Made by a program: the position numbers and the translations under genes
Assembly: GCA_023014485.1 (NCBI GenBank)
Contig: JAJOZX010003205.1
Location: forward strand, 333,001 to 397,000
Length of the DNA: 64,000 nucleotides
Source of the DNA: Bathynomus jamesi
Lineage: Eukaryota > Arthropoda > Malacostraca > Isopoda > Cirolanidae
Direction of reading: 5' to 3'
The notes under the pieces: generated by a model
The model's database searches: none
What the model was told of the DNA's origin: nothing
What the model saw: the letters and a program-made list of their open reading frames with translations, nothing else
Shown: positions 22,054 through 32,488 of the stretch, in pieces
Position numbering within the stretch: the stretch's first letter is position 1
Layout: every line of letters begins with the position of its first letter

Positions 22054-22470
22054 GGAGGGGAGGTTCAGTGGAAAAATCCGGTTATGTGAAGCGCAGAAAG
22101 TTCAAACTTACGGCCCAAAAGACATTTCAGCCCCATGGCCTATTATTTAGTTAAGAAAAATGGGTGGGAAAAATATATTAAGTGCCCCTAGTATTATGAT
22201 TTCTATTATCATATCGTATTGTTTACCTCTTCTTTTTCTATTATTTCAAAGATTATTTAAATTTTCATTTGTAATGACAGAGTTAACTAAATGCAACTTT
22301 ATTTTATTTGCCACTAATTCTATTTACATTTCTTTCTTTCCTTCGTAAAAATAGAAATAAATCTCAAAGATTTTTGCCTGAAAAGCTGTCATGCTTCCCA
22401 ACGGCATATTCACATAAGAATACTGTAATTTTTTTTATGTAGGAAGGAGGGGGGGGGGGCGAGGGGCGAA
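22054..22470. other. No gene recognised
   Basis: AT-rich with a G-rich run at 22,446-22,470. No domain-bearing frame. Confidence 0.3.
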
Positions 22471-22479
22471 GGCCAGCAA

Positions 22480-22945
22480 AAGTGACCCCTACATAGAAGA
22501 CGGAGAGAGCCAAAAACAAGGTTTCAAAGGCTCAATGATGCTTTTTCTTTTAAATATAAAATTTGAAAGTGTTTTGTAGTGTGTAAGATGCATGTATGTA
22601 TAGTGAGGAATAGAGGGAGAAGTGTGTGTTTGAGAGCATGCTGGACTGCTCACAGGGTAGATGAGACACGGAAAAAGATCAGCTAAGGAGGACAGTGACA
22701 GGAGAAACGGGAGTTCCAGCACTCCCTAACTCCTGCCTAACTTCCACCCCGGAGTACTTCCCTGGTCGATTGGTGTCTACAATCTCCTCCTACATTAAAA
22801 TAAACTACTTGTCACTAAAAATACAAAATTAAACGTTAATACCAACATTGTGTAAACCAATATGGATGTAATGTATATCTTATGTAATTTGTTCTTTCTG
22901 AATAAAATTATTATCATATTATTATTATTATTATTATTATTTTTT
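22480..22945 (+). repeat. Probable LINE 3' end with (ATT)n tail
   Basis: A non-coding stretch ends with AATAAAATTATTATC and then an (ATT)n run (22,918-22,942), the usual architecture of some LINE 3' ends. Upstream minus- and plus-strand frames show no domain. The assignment rests on the tail only. Confidence 0.4.
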
Positions 22946-23055
22946 ATTTTTTTTTTAAATCACTGGCGTTAGGAATTTAATTAAAAAATGAAAATAAAAT
23001 TTCTACAACTTGCTACCTCAGGATTTTACACACCCAGGTTTTTGTTACAATTTAA

Positions 23056-23094
23056 TTTAGGTTAGGTTAGGTTAACCTAAACTAACCTAAATTG
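23056..23094. repeat. Inverted pair of TTAGG-type repeats
   Basis: TTTAGGTTAGGTTAGGTTAA is followed at once by CCTAAACTAACCTAAA, forming a small palindrome. Confidence 0.7.
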
Positions 23095-23195
23095 AACCCC
23101 AAAAAAAATCTACAACAAAGTAGTAGTTAGTTTCCGTGTAGGAGGAAAGTGACACGAAAGATAGCACCGAATAGGAGCGAGCGTAACTTTTAGTG

Positions 23196-23224
23196 ATATA
23201 TATATATATAATATATATATATAC

Positions 23225-23263
<39 letters not shown>

Positions 23264-23332
23264 TATATATACAGTATATATATATTATATATATATATAA
23301 TATATATATATATATATAATATATATATATAT
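23196..23332. repeat. (TA)n with embedded (GA)n microsatellite
   Basis: TA runs flank a GA run (23,231-23,261), the same composition as the microsatellite at 6.35-6.56 kb. The low-complexity frame across it is not a gene. Confidence 0.9.
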
Positions 23333-23780
23333 TCTTGGAGTTGTAGGAGATTGTTGGAATAACATATTTTACGTAAGTCATTCCTAGAAAGAGAGTTACA
23401 AGGAGTTACAAGGAAGCAATGGAGCTACAACAGCTTTACAGCCCACTTTAGGTGGCACCCGTAGATTTCGTTCAATCGCAGACTACTCACAGAGAGAAGA
23501 GTTAGCATAGAAAAGCAAGAAGGCGCTCTCCTCTTCATTATTTTCCCAGTCCAAGGTGAGGAAGTTTGGAGATAAGAAAGAAGAAAACACTCAGCAACTG
23601 GCAGGGGAAAAAATTGGCGAGAAATTTTATAGGATAGTTGGGGACTGGAAATACACGCACGAACATCATACACGCATTCGAACATCGGTCTACTCGAGCA
23701 GATCGTCTAATATTAGATCAAGATTGTTTTAGAACGCACTGACAGAAGAGCTGGAAACGACTTCAGAAGGAAGCCTAGGC
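23333..23780. other. No gene recognised
   Basis: Mixed composition; minus-strand frames (23,685-23,425; 23,955-23,713) show no domain or initiation context that I can support, and the right part merges with the LINE on the plus strand. Confidence 0.3.
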
Positions 23781-23789
23781 ATTTGTTTG

Positions 23790-24492
23790 TACTACTGAGG
23801 AAGGACTGCAAAGAATGGTCAATAGTTTGCCAACAACGGCGGAAGAATTCGGAATGAGAATTAATGAGACCAAGACAAAGGTAATGAAAATTGCAAGAAG
23901 AAACTGAGCAGTTTAAATATCTGGGAAGTTTACTAACCAACAATGGAAATTGCAATAAGGAAGTAAGATCTAGAATTGGTATGGATAAGGTAGCTTTTGG
24001 GAGAGAAAAGACTACTTACAGTTAAACTCAAATTGAAGCTGAAGAAAAGGTTAGTAAACAGCTTGATATGGAGTGTGGTACTGTATGGAGCAGAAACATG
24101 GACACTGAAAACACCTGAAAAGAAACTCCTGGAAAGTTTTGAAATGTGGATTTGGAGAAGAATGCTAAAGATAAGCTGGAGGGAACACCAAAGTAGTGAG
24201 GAAGTACTGCAACAGGTGAGGGAGGAAAGAAGACTCATTAAAGTGATAAGAGAAAGACAGAAGAAATGGATCGGACATGTGTTGAGAGGAGAAGGATTGT
24301 TGAAGAAGGTGATAAAGGGTAGATATGAAGGTAGAAGGCCGGGGTGAAGGAAAAAGAAAGCAATGCCGGATGATTTGAAGGCAAGCAGGAGCTACCATAA
24401 GATGAAAAGCACAGCTCAGGATAGAACACTTTGGCGGGACACTTGAGTTGGACCTGCCTGATAGGCAGAACACGATGGATGGATGGGATGGA
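23790..24492 (+). pseudogene. LINE fragment, RT C-terminal part with (GATG)n tail
   Basis: Plus strand. EEFGMRINETKTKVMKIARR (23,838-23,900) is the post-palm strand of endonuclease/RT proteins. The frame 23,997-24,347 carries SLIWSVVLYGAETWTLKT, then KWIGHVLRGEGLL and a basic GRYEGRRPG end, hallmarks of the C-terminal part of RTE/craniofacial-development-protein-2-like LINE proteins. The 3' tail near 24,470-24,490 is (GATG)n. It is 5'-truncated and frameshifted near 23,910-24,000. Confidence 0.82.
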
Positions 24493-24497
24493 TTCCT

Positions 24498-25016
24498 AAA
24501 CAAATTGGCAGTTAATGAGATAAAAGTTAGACTGAGAATATAAAAGAATTGCGTAATTATTCGATAATGAATGTTAAAAATCATACAATATTTTGTTTAA
24601 AAGTGAAAAACTTGTTCAGATTTACTAAATTTAAATTTCTCGGAAATTCCGTAAGAATTTAAAATCTTGGAAATCGTGAAGTACAACATAACATCTTAAA
24701 AGAATGTTAATATTGCAGAACAGAGTTGCCAATTTTCTAGTTCTCGTTGTCAGTTTCTGGTTTTATTTTCAAAGTAAAACCGGATGCGAGACCTTACGTT
24801 CTCAGTTTATATAAGAAATTAAAATTGAAAATTTCGTTTTAAATTCTATTTCATCTATTATTTAGTCAGAATGTCATGCAGGAACCCAAAATTACAGCCA
24901 ATAAAGTATCTACGAATAATGAAACGGCACTACTTACAGTAGTTGCTACTGGTCGGGTCGACTCGGCGGTAGAGCCTAAATCTCCATTTTTTTTCTTTTT
25001 AAAAGTTGACAACCTT
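24498..25016 (+). repeat. Direct repeat D, copy 1
   Basis: About 520 bp beginning ACAAATTGGCAGTTAATG and ending near AAAGTTGACAACCTT; the same sequence, with few differences, is at 27,848-28,363 in the same orientation. Neither copy encodes a protein. The repeat begins and ends near TG...CA and could be read as a pair of LTRs, but there is no matching primer-binding site or pol gene between the copies. Confidence 0.75.
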
Positions 25017-25239
25017 CAGGCAATGTGTCACATTGGTGATACACACAAAACCTAACCTAACCTTATTGCAACTGGTATTTCTCAATATGTTCCCAAAAAA
25101 TTCATGGCTAGGTTAGATTTAATTAGGTATTAATTAAAATGAGTATTTAACAAATTGCCTAAAATTTCAGTTACTTTAGAGATTGCCAAATTTTAGACAT
25201 TGACTGTAATATAATATATATATATATATATATATATTT

Positions 25240-25640
25240 TCCTCAAAGAACGTCAGTACGTAAAAATCCAAGGTATATCATAATCAGCATCGGTAGTACA
25301 CAGCTCAGTACCACAAGGAACAGTATTTCCCCTACTCCTAGTCATGATCCTTCTAACAGACATAAACAATGAAGTAACCAACAACAGTGTTGCAACATTC
25401 TATGCAGACGATACAAAAATCAGCAGAAAAATCACTGATGTAGAAGAGATGACCTTGACGGAAAATTTGAGTTTGTAGCAATTACTGAATCCTGGTTAAA
25501 TACTGTACAGAGAGTAGAGATTTTCTCGGAGAATATCATATTCCTGGTTATGAGATATTTAATAATGTTAGAATAGAAAGAAAGGGTGGTGGTACAGTAT
25601 TATACTTGGTCATACTTAAAACCCATAATTAAAAACATTG
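25240..25640 (+). pseudogene. Chimeric LINE fragments: RT joined to endonuclease
   Basis: 25,290-25,450 encodes a SSVPQGT-like block and ATFYADDTKISRKI, the RT palm of the same family as the LINE at 14-17 kb. From about 25,455 the sequence switches to FVAITESWLNTV, the endonuclease motif of a CR1-type element, which belongs 5' of an RT, not 3'. The join suggests template switching or recombination between two LINE families. Confidence 0.65.
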
Positions 25641-25689
25641 TAAAAGTAAAAGTAAAACAACGCATATCTTCGTCTCTCTTTCGCAGACA

Positions 25690-25940
25690 ATGATGGTGTG
25701 TGTGTGTGTGTATGCGTGCCGCTGTTCTATTAAACCTATGTGTATATGCATGTGTCAACGCTCTAGGTTAGACTAAATTAGGTAGGTTAGATTAGGTTAG
25801 GTAACTATACTCAATATTCATAGTAGCATTGGGTTAGCGTGCTGCATCACATCAGGTGGCCTCTAAACTTTATATACTTTAAATTTTTTAACGTTTTTTC
25901 CTTTTAAAACGGAAGCCGATGAAGTTCATAGTATGATATC

Positions 25941-25978
<38 letters not shown>
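25690..25978. repeat. (TG)n, TTAGG-type and (TA)n repeats
   Basis: A TG run (25,695-25,711), interstitial GGTTA motifs (25,768-25,802) and a TA run (25,950-25,978) next to the mariner derivative. Confidence 0.8.
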
Positions 25979-25981
<3 letters not shown>

Positions 25982-26376
25982 GGTGTCCCGTAAGTCTGGA
26001 CCCATAGGGAAAAATAATAAAATTACAAATAGTCCAAAAATTTATTACATAATCTGTTCAAAGTGTCCGCCGTTGTGTCGCACACATAGTTGAAGACGCA
26101 ATCTCCACTGCGACAGCACTTTCTGAAACACAGTCGCAGAAATTTCTTGACACGCCTCCACAATGCGTGCTTTAAGGTGGAAAATGTTCTGAAGTTTGAC
26201 CTCGTACACTTTGGCTTTCAAGTGGCCCCACAAATAAAACTCCAGCGGAGTAAGATCATAATAAAAAATAATAAAAATAATAATAAAATAATAAAAAAAT
26301 ATATATAAATAAATTTTTGGACTATTTTGTAATTTTATTATTTTTCCCTATGGGTCCAAACTTACGGGACACCCTG
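25979..26376 (-). mobile_element. DD41D mariner deletion derivative (MITE) with TA duplication
   Basis: Termini CAGGGTGTCCCGTAAGTCTGG (25,979) and CAAACTTACGGGACACCCTG (ending 26,376) are inverted over about 45 bp with one mismatch in the first 25; TA flanks both ends. Of the transposase only the last 62 codons remain (26,233-26,045, WGHLKAKVYEV ... NGGHFEQIM), clearly the C-terminus seen in the 40.7-kb element (WGHLKALVYAEK ... NNGGHIEHVL). The 398-bp element cannot move without a helper. Confidence 0.88.
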
Positions 26377-26560
26377 TATATATATATATATTATTTCCTT
26401 TTTGCTTATCCTTTTTAATGAAAAACTATTAACGGATTAATATCTTAAGGGATTAAAATTTTGCTCTACCGGCATTTCCCTTTACCCCTTTTTCCCCTTT
26501 CCTCTCTCTAACCCCATTCCCCCATTACACCCACGGCATAAATTCAACCATACTACTAAG

Positions 26561-26562
<2 letters not shown>

Positions 26563-26600
<38 letters not shown>

Positions 26601-26620
26601 TAATAATAATAATATATTAC
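26563..26620. repeat. (AAT)n microsatellite
   Basis: About 55 bp of AAT/TAA repeats just beyond the 3' side of the membrane-protein gene. Confidence 0.9.
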
Positions 26621-26735
26621 CTTAAATATTAAGCTTACATTCGCTATAAACAATAAGTATAAATAAAGTACAGTATAAGTAGTGTGTGTGTGTGATATAT
26701 TGGCTATTTTCTAATATGCAAACTTTAAAACTTAC

Positions 26736-27662
26736 CTTTCTTTTTTTGTAAATGGTGTAGCTTATGATAAGAACTACAACAACAGTGAAGAGGAGAGAAA
26801 TCACCCTAATCAGTATGTAACCCAGGTAGTTCGCATCTTCATTTCGGGATTCGGTCGTACTTCGTGTATCTGGAGATTCTGTCGTACTTCGAGTATCTGG
26901 AGATTCTGTCGTACTTCGTGTATCTGGAGATTCTGTCGTACTTCGAGTATTCACCCCAATCAGTATGTAACCTAGGTAGTTCGCATCTTCATTTCGGGAT
27001 TCGGTCGTACTTCGAGTATCTGGAGATTCTGTCGTACTTCGAGTATCTGGAGATTTTGTCGTACTTCGAGTATCTGGAGATTCTGTCGTACTTCGAGTAT
27101 TTGGAGATTTTGTCGTACTTCGAGTATCTGGAGATTCTGTCGTCAGTACTTGCTGGCGAGGACGACATCCTACCGACACTTGACAACCGCCTTCAACGAG
27201 AAATTGAATTCTTGTGATATCATTTACTCTCCACCAAAGGCCTGTTTTCCATCTAAAACTTTCTGTTCCAACATACGCTTGGATTTCGTAAATGTTAGGC
27301 AGAAAAAAACGTCGTTTTTCAGCAGCTACTACCCAAATTTCGTTCCAATCATTCGCTTTGTTTCTAGGAATAGCTCGTAGGAACGAACTTTTCCGGATAA
27401 CGAGCTTCTCAGTGCATATTTTTTCATTTTGAAAATCGAACTTCTTATCGAATATCAGTTGAATAACAATTTCTTTGAAGGTGTCTCCGAGTTTAATCCA
27501 GACACTTCCAATAGTGGCACGCATTTCTCCAACCATATTCAAATAATTGTTGTTTTCTGGAATTGTTATGAGAGGGCAACTGTCTTTGCCAGATCCAAAG
27601 CAAAAGAGAACAATCAACACATATATAAGTGAAACAAATGTACCATTTGAAGGCATTTTCAA
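26736..27662 (-). CDS. Mucin-like single-pass membrane protein, exon with splice donor
   Basis: The best host-gene candidate. From the ATG at 27,662 a hydrophobic signal peptide (residues about 8-25, LIYVLIVLFCFGSG) leads into a roughly 150-residue extracellular region with Cys and many Trp/aromatic residues (for example IGSVWIKLGD, DWNEIWVVAAEKRR, FRWKTGLWWRV, ending GGCQVSVGCRP). A Ser/Thr/Pro-rich stretch built of the repeat TTESPDTRS (about ten copies, likely O-glycosylated stalk) follows, then a transmembrane helix (about residues 282-307, VISLLFTVVVVLIISYTIY) and a KKRK stop-transfer. Directly after KKRK the DNA reads AAAG|GTAAGT (donor at 26,735), so the open frame beyond is intron. 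The stalk has an internal duplication of the segment ESRNEDANYLGYILI. I do not recognise the extracellular fold; cell-surface receptor or adhesion roles are guesses. The gene lies between direct repeats D. Confidence 0.6.
26858..27150 (-). repeat. 27-bp coding minisatellite of the membrane protein stalk
   Basis: Repeats of a 27-bp unit (TCTGTCGTACTTCGAGTATC plus 7 bases) encode TTESPDTRS or TTKSPDTRS. Two arrays, four and six units, flank a non-repeat segment (26,950-27,000) that is itself a copy of the sequence next to the membrane helix, so both slippage and a larger duplication built the stalk. Unit length is a multiple of three, so changes in copy number keep frame. Confidence 0.85.
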
Positions 27663-27847
27663 TCTTTTTATAACTGTTTGCGAATGAAAATGTTAAAAAA
27701 ATTTATTTCTAAAGTTTTTTAGTTTTCTTCAAATATCCTAAAAATCTGAAAAAGAAAATAATCCGATAATTTCTGCTTCGCCAACAATATGTGAATGCTA
27801 ACGTCATAAACCTATTTTATTCCATTATATTCCTCTACTCTTTAACA
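27663..27847. other. Upstream region of the membrane-protein gene
   Basis: AT-rich; no strong TATA/initiator pair was seen on the minus strand. It separates the gene from direct repeat D. Confidence 0.3.
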
Positions 27848-28363
27848 AACTGACAGTTAATCAGATAAAAGTGAGACTGAGAATAAAAAAGAATTGCGTA
27901 ATTATTCGATAATGAATGTTAAAAATCATACAATATTTTGTTTAAAAGTGAGAAACTTGCTCAGATTTACTAAATTTAAATTTCTCGGAAATTCCGCAAG
28001 AATTTAAAATTTTCTTGGAAATCGTGAAGTACAACATTAAATCTAACAGAATGTTAATATTGCAAAACAGAGTTGCCAATTTTCTAGTTTTCGTTGTCAG
28101 TCTCTGGTTTTATTTTCAAAATAAAACCAGATACGAGACCTTACGTTCTCAGTTTATGTAAGAAATAAAATTTGAAAATTTCGTTTTAAATTCTATTTCA
28201 TCTATTATTTAGTTAGAAGGTCATTCAGGAACCCAAAATTGCAGCCAATAAAGCATCTATAAATAATGAAACGACACTATTTACAGTAGTTGCTACTGGT
28301 CGGGTCGACTCGGCGGTCGAGTCTAAATCTCCATTTTTTGTCTATTTAAAAGTTGGCAACCTT
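27848..28363 (+). repeat. Direct repeat D, copy 2
   Basis: Same orientation and nearly the same sequence as 24,498-25,016, including the AT-rich core and the GTCGGGTCGACTCGGCGGT block near the right end. Divergence is mostly point changes. Confidence 0.75.
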
Positions 28364-28639
28364 ATTAGAAGAAGTGATGTTCAGTACAGTATTCAGAATG
28401 CAAAAATTTTAAGAGGCATTCTGGTTTAGTTGTTTTCTACTAAATTATTAGGTTTATATTACAAAGAAATATGTACTCATAAAAGGATTAGAATTTAAAA
28501 ATGATATTGTATAACTTTAACCTATGTAACACATGTTAAACACCACAAAATTATGCTGTCATAATTTTATTGCTATGTCATATAGGAAGCTAATTAAATG
28601 CTCATTTTGAAGCTGTGGCATGGAAGTTTTATTTGGCAT

Positions 28640-28950
28640 AATAATCTCGACAGTTCATTGCTCATGTAAGACCTCACTCTTCATCATATTTTAGTAACAG
28701 ATTTGTTTTCTTTTCCCTCATCATCTTCAAAGTAAAACGGTCCAAGGATGTCGTGCCAACTGATGCCACACCAAGTGGTAACTTTCGCCTTGGATCGTGT
28801 TCTCACATCAACAATATCTTCATTGGCAGGGCGCTGTAGCCCTCAGAAACGTATGCTACGGCGACTGGTGACAGCCTGTGCCAGCGTCACATGACATTAA
28901 TCAATAAAGACAAGTTTCTTCAAGAAGTCTGAGTCGTCAATAGTATGGGC
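28640..28950 (-). pseudogene. Tc1/mariner transposase relic
   Basis: On the minus strand short frames read LKKLVFID, LAQAVTSRRSIRF, KAKVTTWCGISW and ILGPFYFEDDEGK, the order and wording of the strand following the first catalytic Asp in Tc1/mariner transposases (the usual V-x-V-W-C/A-G-I...I-G-P-x-F-F block). Stops interrupt it and no termini are visible. The assignment is by motif only. Confidence 0.5.
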
Positions 28951-28982
28951 GAAAAAGGGTAGAGTGCAATTACAATGTTGCA

Positions 28983-29076
28983 AGGGGGGAATGTTGCAAA
29001 GGGGGAAATACTGCAAAGGGGGAGAGGGGGTTATACAACAAGGAGGAGGGGGTTCTGCAACAAGGGGTAGGGGGAA
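28983..29076 (+). other. G-run cluster, quadruplex-prone
   Basis: About nine runs of four to six G separated by 4-15 bases, built on a rough repeat of TGCAAAGGGGG. The plus strand could form G-quadruplexes. The 127-codon frame across it is compositionally biased and not supported as a gene. Confidence 0.6.
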
Positions 29077-29227
29077 CCCCAAGTTACATGAAGTGGGAGA
29101 ACTTTGGGGGAGAGAAGTTGGGACGGCCTCACCCCCGAAAGGGGTATCCTACCCTAAGGAGGTAAGCCTTCGCGTGGCCGCAGCCAGACGCATTATGCGA
29201 GTTCAGGGGACCAGCATGTTATATAGG

Positions 29228-29405
29228 GGGTCGGGATTTGCCAGATACCACTATTTATTTTATTCATTTATATATGGGGGGTTCTCAGATACAACTATTT
29301 ATTTTATTTATTTATATATGGGGGGTTGTCAGATACCACTATTTTAATTATTTATTTATATATAGATGAGTTGCCAGATACCACTATTTATTTTAATTTT
29401 TATTT
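29228..29405. repeat. About 57-bp minisatellite
   Basis: Four imperfect units, each with GCCAGATACCACTATTTATT and an ATTTATATATGGGGGGTT-like end. Confidence 0.8.
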
Positions 29406-29667
29406 CTGGAACGGATACTAGTTAATTAATTTATTTATTTATATATTAAAGGCAAGAGAGAGATGATCTCAATGCTTAAAGGGGTTGTCAATGACTTAGC
29501 AAAAGAATTACATAAAACACCAATATTAAAATTGACAATAAAAGAAATATACAGGACTCTTTGTATTGTACATTAGTCCACTAACAGACATTGAATGAAA
29601 AACAAATAACAGAAAATAAATATAAAAGCAAAAATAATAATACACACTTTAAACGATATATATATAT

Positions 29668-30412
29668 ATTCTTAAATAATTGTACAGGAGTAATCTATAT
29701 ACACACTTATATTATTATTCTATCTTTTTTGAAGAAAATTCCGCGAAATCAAAGTAAATGCAAAGAAGAGGAACCACGCAAGCAGACAAGCAAGCAAACA
29801 AACAATGTCGAATTATTTATTGCAGAAGAAACACGAAGGCAAGCAGGCAAGCAAACAACTCTTTATATTGTACATTGATCCAATAACAGGCATTGAATGA
29901 AAAACAAATGACATAGAAAATAAGTATACAAGCATATATAATAATACACACTTTAAACGCTCTAGATATATATATATTAATACCAACTAAATATGTTGAA
30001 AAGATACCTGTACTATTTTGCAACACGAATAAAATAAAAAAATTTAGTGATGGAATCTGTACCATGTTTCGGATTTCTCGTCTAAACTGTAGGTCTAAGG
30101 TGGTTCAAAAACATTGTTGTTTGACATCTTGTACTTTAGAACGGTTGCCTTTAGCATATAAAAGCACATGTCAGTACAATGTTTTACTCTAAAGCCAAAC
30201 CGAAAGTGTCTATCTACTTTTGTCAAACCTCTTGTAACCGAAAGTGTCTATTTACGTTTGTCAATCCTCTGTATATAAAGTGTGCGTAAAATGGATTTCT
30301 CGTCTCCTATTGAATAAAAAAGAGAATGTGTACATATGCGAGTATTCGAGCTGACCTACATCACAAATAGGGGTAGTTGTTAGCTGGAGGCGATACCAAC
30401 CGCACACACGTA

Positions 30413-30455
<43 letters not shown>

Positions 30456-30687
30456 TAATCTCGTATATCTTTAACTTTTATTGTATTATTAAGTAAACAT
30501 AGAAATTTTTGTGTAATAAAACATCTATAGACATTTGTTTTTATTTAATAATAAAATCAAATTACATACATTAGAGAAATCTATATACGCATTTACTTTC
30601 ATTTTATAATTTGCCTCAAGCAACAGACATCGGAATGCTAACTGACTGACCCACTTTCTGTATGAAGTTTTAACTGCATCTTGTTTC

Positions 30688-30742
<55 letters not shown>

Positions 30743-30875
30743 GGGCACCTTACACATTACACAATTTTTTGAAAATTAAAAGAAAAAGCATAATTTTTCT
30801 GGACCTTAATTTCGGCTTCTTTTTTTGTATGAAGGTAGGCACTTTTGCGGGCGTTCTGCCTTGCCCTCTCTTTTC

Positions 30876-30885
<10 letters not shown>
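29668..30885 (-). repeat. Large inverted repeat, left arm
   Basis: Read on the minus strand this matches 39,204-41,990 with high identity outside later insertions. Landmarks in both: the GCAGAAAAGAG...AGGCAGAACGCCCGC edge, the ATACAGAAAGTGGGTCAGTCA block, a CA/TG microsatellite, the TATATGCGAGTATTCGAGCTGACC block, SINE-body sequence, and the TGTACAGGAGTAATC outer end. A partial tandem duplication of about 85 bp lies at 29,575-29,655 versus 29,870-29,960. Confidence 0.85.
30416..30452. repeat. (CA)n microsatellite
   Basis: About 18 CA units; the counterpart in the right arm is the TG run at 39,528-39,560. Confidence 0.92.

Positions 30886-30966
<81 letters not shown>
30686..30966. repeat. Two (TA)n microsatellites
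   Basis: TA runs at 30,690-30,737 and 30,880-30,966, separated by about 140 bp of unique-looking sequence that contains the inner edge of the left inverted-repeat arm. Confidence 0.92.
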
Positions 30967-30969
<3 letters not shown>

Positions 30970-30974
<5 letters not shown>

Positions 30975-31530
30975 CTTTCAACCTTTCAAATGTTCCGTGC
31001 GATGATTCATCACTTCACGAAGGTCAATCTTGTCACCCCTCCTCTCGAGTTGGCCTGGTGAAGTAGTGAGTTGGCTTCTTGTACTCTCCACTTCACATAG
31101 CCAAGTACACCCGGCTCATCGTGGATTGTTCTGTGCCAGGCGTCTAATCTTCTTTTGCATTCCTTGGATTTTAGGTCCTCCCTCTTTCCGTACCGTAACA
31201 GTTGAAATTTCTCAGTGTTAAACTTCATATTGTTGTCTTCCGCCCACTTGTGGATTCTGTTCATGTCTGATTGTAGAGATCCTATATCCTCTAGGTTTCT
31301 TATTTTTCTATCTACTGATCTTTGTGTCATCGACAAAGGATGTTACTCTGCTGTCTCTGGTGACGTCCTCATTTATGTCAGTTAGCATGATTATGAAGAT
31401 ATTCCTTGTACTGTAACAACTTGCCGCCGCTTACTAAGGAAATTATATATCCATTTCCCTACTTTTCCTGTTATCCCCAAACATTTCAGTTTATGTATTA
31501 TAATTTCATGGTCACACTTGTCGAGCGCTT
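30970..31530 (-). pseudogene. LINE 3' fragment with internal deletion (14-kb family)
   Basis: Minus strand. The end (31,148-31,010) is the KRRLDAW ... QANSRGG block; it is fused at the Cys codon before KRRLDAW to the KFNTEKFQLLRYGKREDLKS block, which in the 14-kb copy lies about 600 bp further 5', so one internal deletion occurred. Farther 5' parts run to about 31,530. Tail: GAAAGGTTGAAAGGT then (TA)n. Confidence 0.82.
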
Positions 31531-31605
31531 GGGTAGTAGTAGTTGGACTGGAGACCGTGTTCAGATGATGTAGCGACCCATATTTAGGATTTCATAACCA
31601 ATGTA
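31530..31605 (+). repeat. 5S-headed SINE fragment
   Basis: GGGTAGTAGTAGTTGGACTGGAGACCG corresponds to the C-box end of the 5S head at 0.87-0.9 kb, followed by the degraded SINE body. It is fused directly to the LINE fragment. Confidence 0.5.
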
Positions 31606-31777
31606 ACTTTACCTAACCTAACCCATGTCCAAAATGGGGAAGTTGAGGATCAAGCTGAGAGTAGTATGCGTGGAAATATATAATAATACAAAATAATTGA
31701 AAGCACCGTGACAGTGTGCGAGTGGGCAATTCACTCATTCACCTTGAGATGTGAGCATTGAAAATAAGGTAAATTTA
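31606..31777. other. No gene recognised
   Basis: Short interval with an interstitial CCTAACC motif and AT-rich sequence. Confidence 0.3.
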
Positions 31778-32412
31778 TAGTATTACACCCGTCTCCCTTT
31801 GGAGGTGAAATTTGTTTTTCCTATGGTTTTTGATGTGCTTTGAACGAATCTGACCTTCAAAACCGTCGGAAATGACTCATTTTTTAGATAACCCCCTCCC
31901 CCCAGCCGGCAATCGAAAACGAGTCATTTCCGACGGTTTTGAAGGTCAGATTCGTTTAAAACACATCAAAAACCATAGGAAAAACATAAATTTCACCTTC
32001 AAAATTGACCTAACCTAACCTATCCTAACCTAAATCACTTATAGTCTTGTAGGCAGCCCAGGAATCACTATAAATCACAGAGCCAGGCCTAATGTACTTC
32101 TGAATGAGTGGAATGAGTGTTCCATTCCGGTACGAAAGTAATTCAAATTCGAAATGGATGGAGCGCAGTGATTGGGCAGACATGTAACGAACACACAAAC
32201 GAACACACAAACGAACGTACGAACACACAAACGAACGTACGAACACACAAACGAACGTACGAACACACACTAGATACACACCAAAAAAATGTTTATATCT
32301 CGAAAACGAAGCATTTGCGACGGAAACGCTATAGAAGGAAAGTGTCTTAGAATTAAAACATCTACTTAATGAACATATAATAATTGCTGGACGTTAGACG
32401 GGTGTAATACTA
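31778..32412. mobile_element. Foldback element with Merlin-like transposase remnant
   Basis: Terminal inverted repeats TAGTATTACACCCGTCT (31,778) and AGACGGGTGTAATACTA (32,396-32,412) match perfectly, with TA on both sides. Inside are a second inverted repeat with arms 31,803-31,878 and 31,921-31,999 (about 75 bp each) and a tandem GAACACACAAACGAACGTAC array (32,185-32,275). Confidence 0.72.
32040..32165 (-). pseudogene. ISXO2/Merlin-type DDE transposase fragment
   Basis: The minus-strand frame contains LIPLIQKYIRPGSVIYSDSW, matching the segment around the second catalytic Asp of IS1016/ISXO2-like and Merlin transposases (G-x-x-I-x-S/T-D-x-W-x-A-Y). About 40 codons remain; the rest was lost to the repeat array. 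Motif-based call. Confidence 0.6.
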
Positions 32413-32488
32413 TAATAATGCCGAAAATAAATATGTGGAGAATAAGCCAAATTGGATAAAGACACACCTTCATTATTCGTGAAGGTGA

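Noticed and set aside
23713..24584. Ser/Leu-rich minus-strand frames
   Set aside because: They lie opposite the LINE RT fragment on the plus strand.
24498..28363. LTR retrotransposon formed by the direct repeats D
   Set aside because: No primer-binding site, polypurine tract or pol gene between the copies; the gene inside is spliced and opposite in orientation.
28964..29347. 127-codon Gly/Arg-rich plus-strand frame
   Set aside because: It arises from the G-run cluster and minisatellite; biased composition and no domain.
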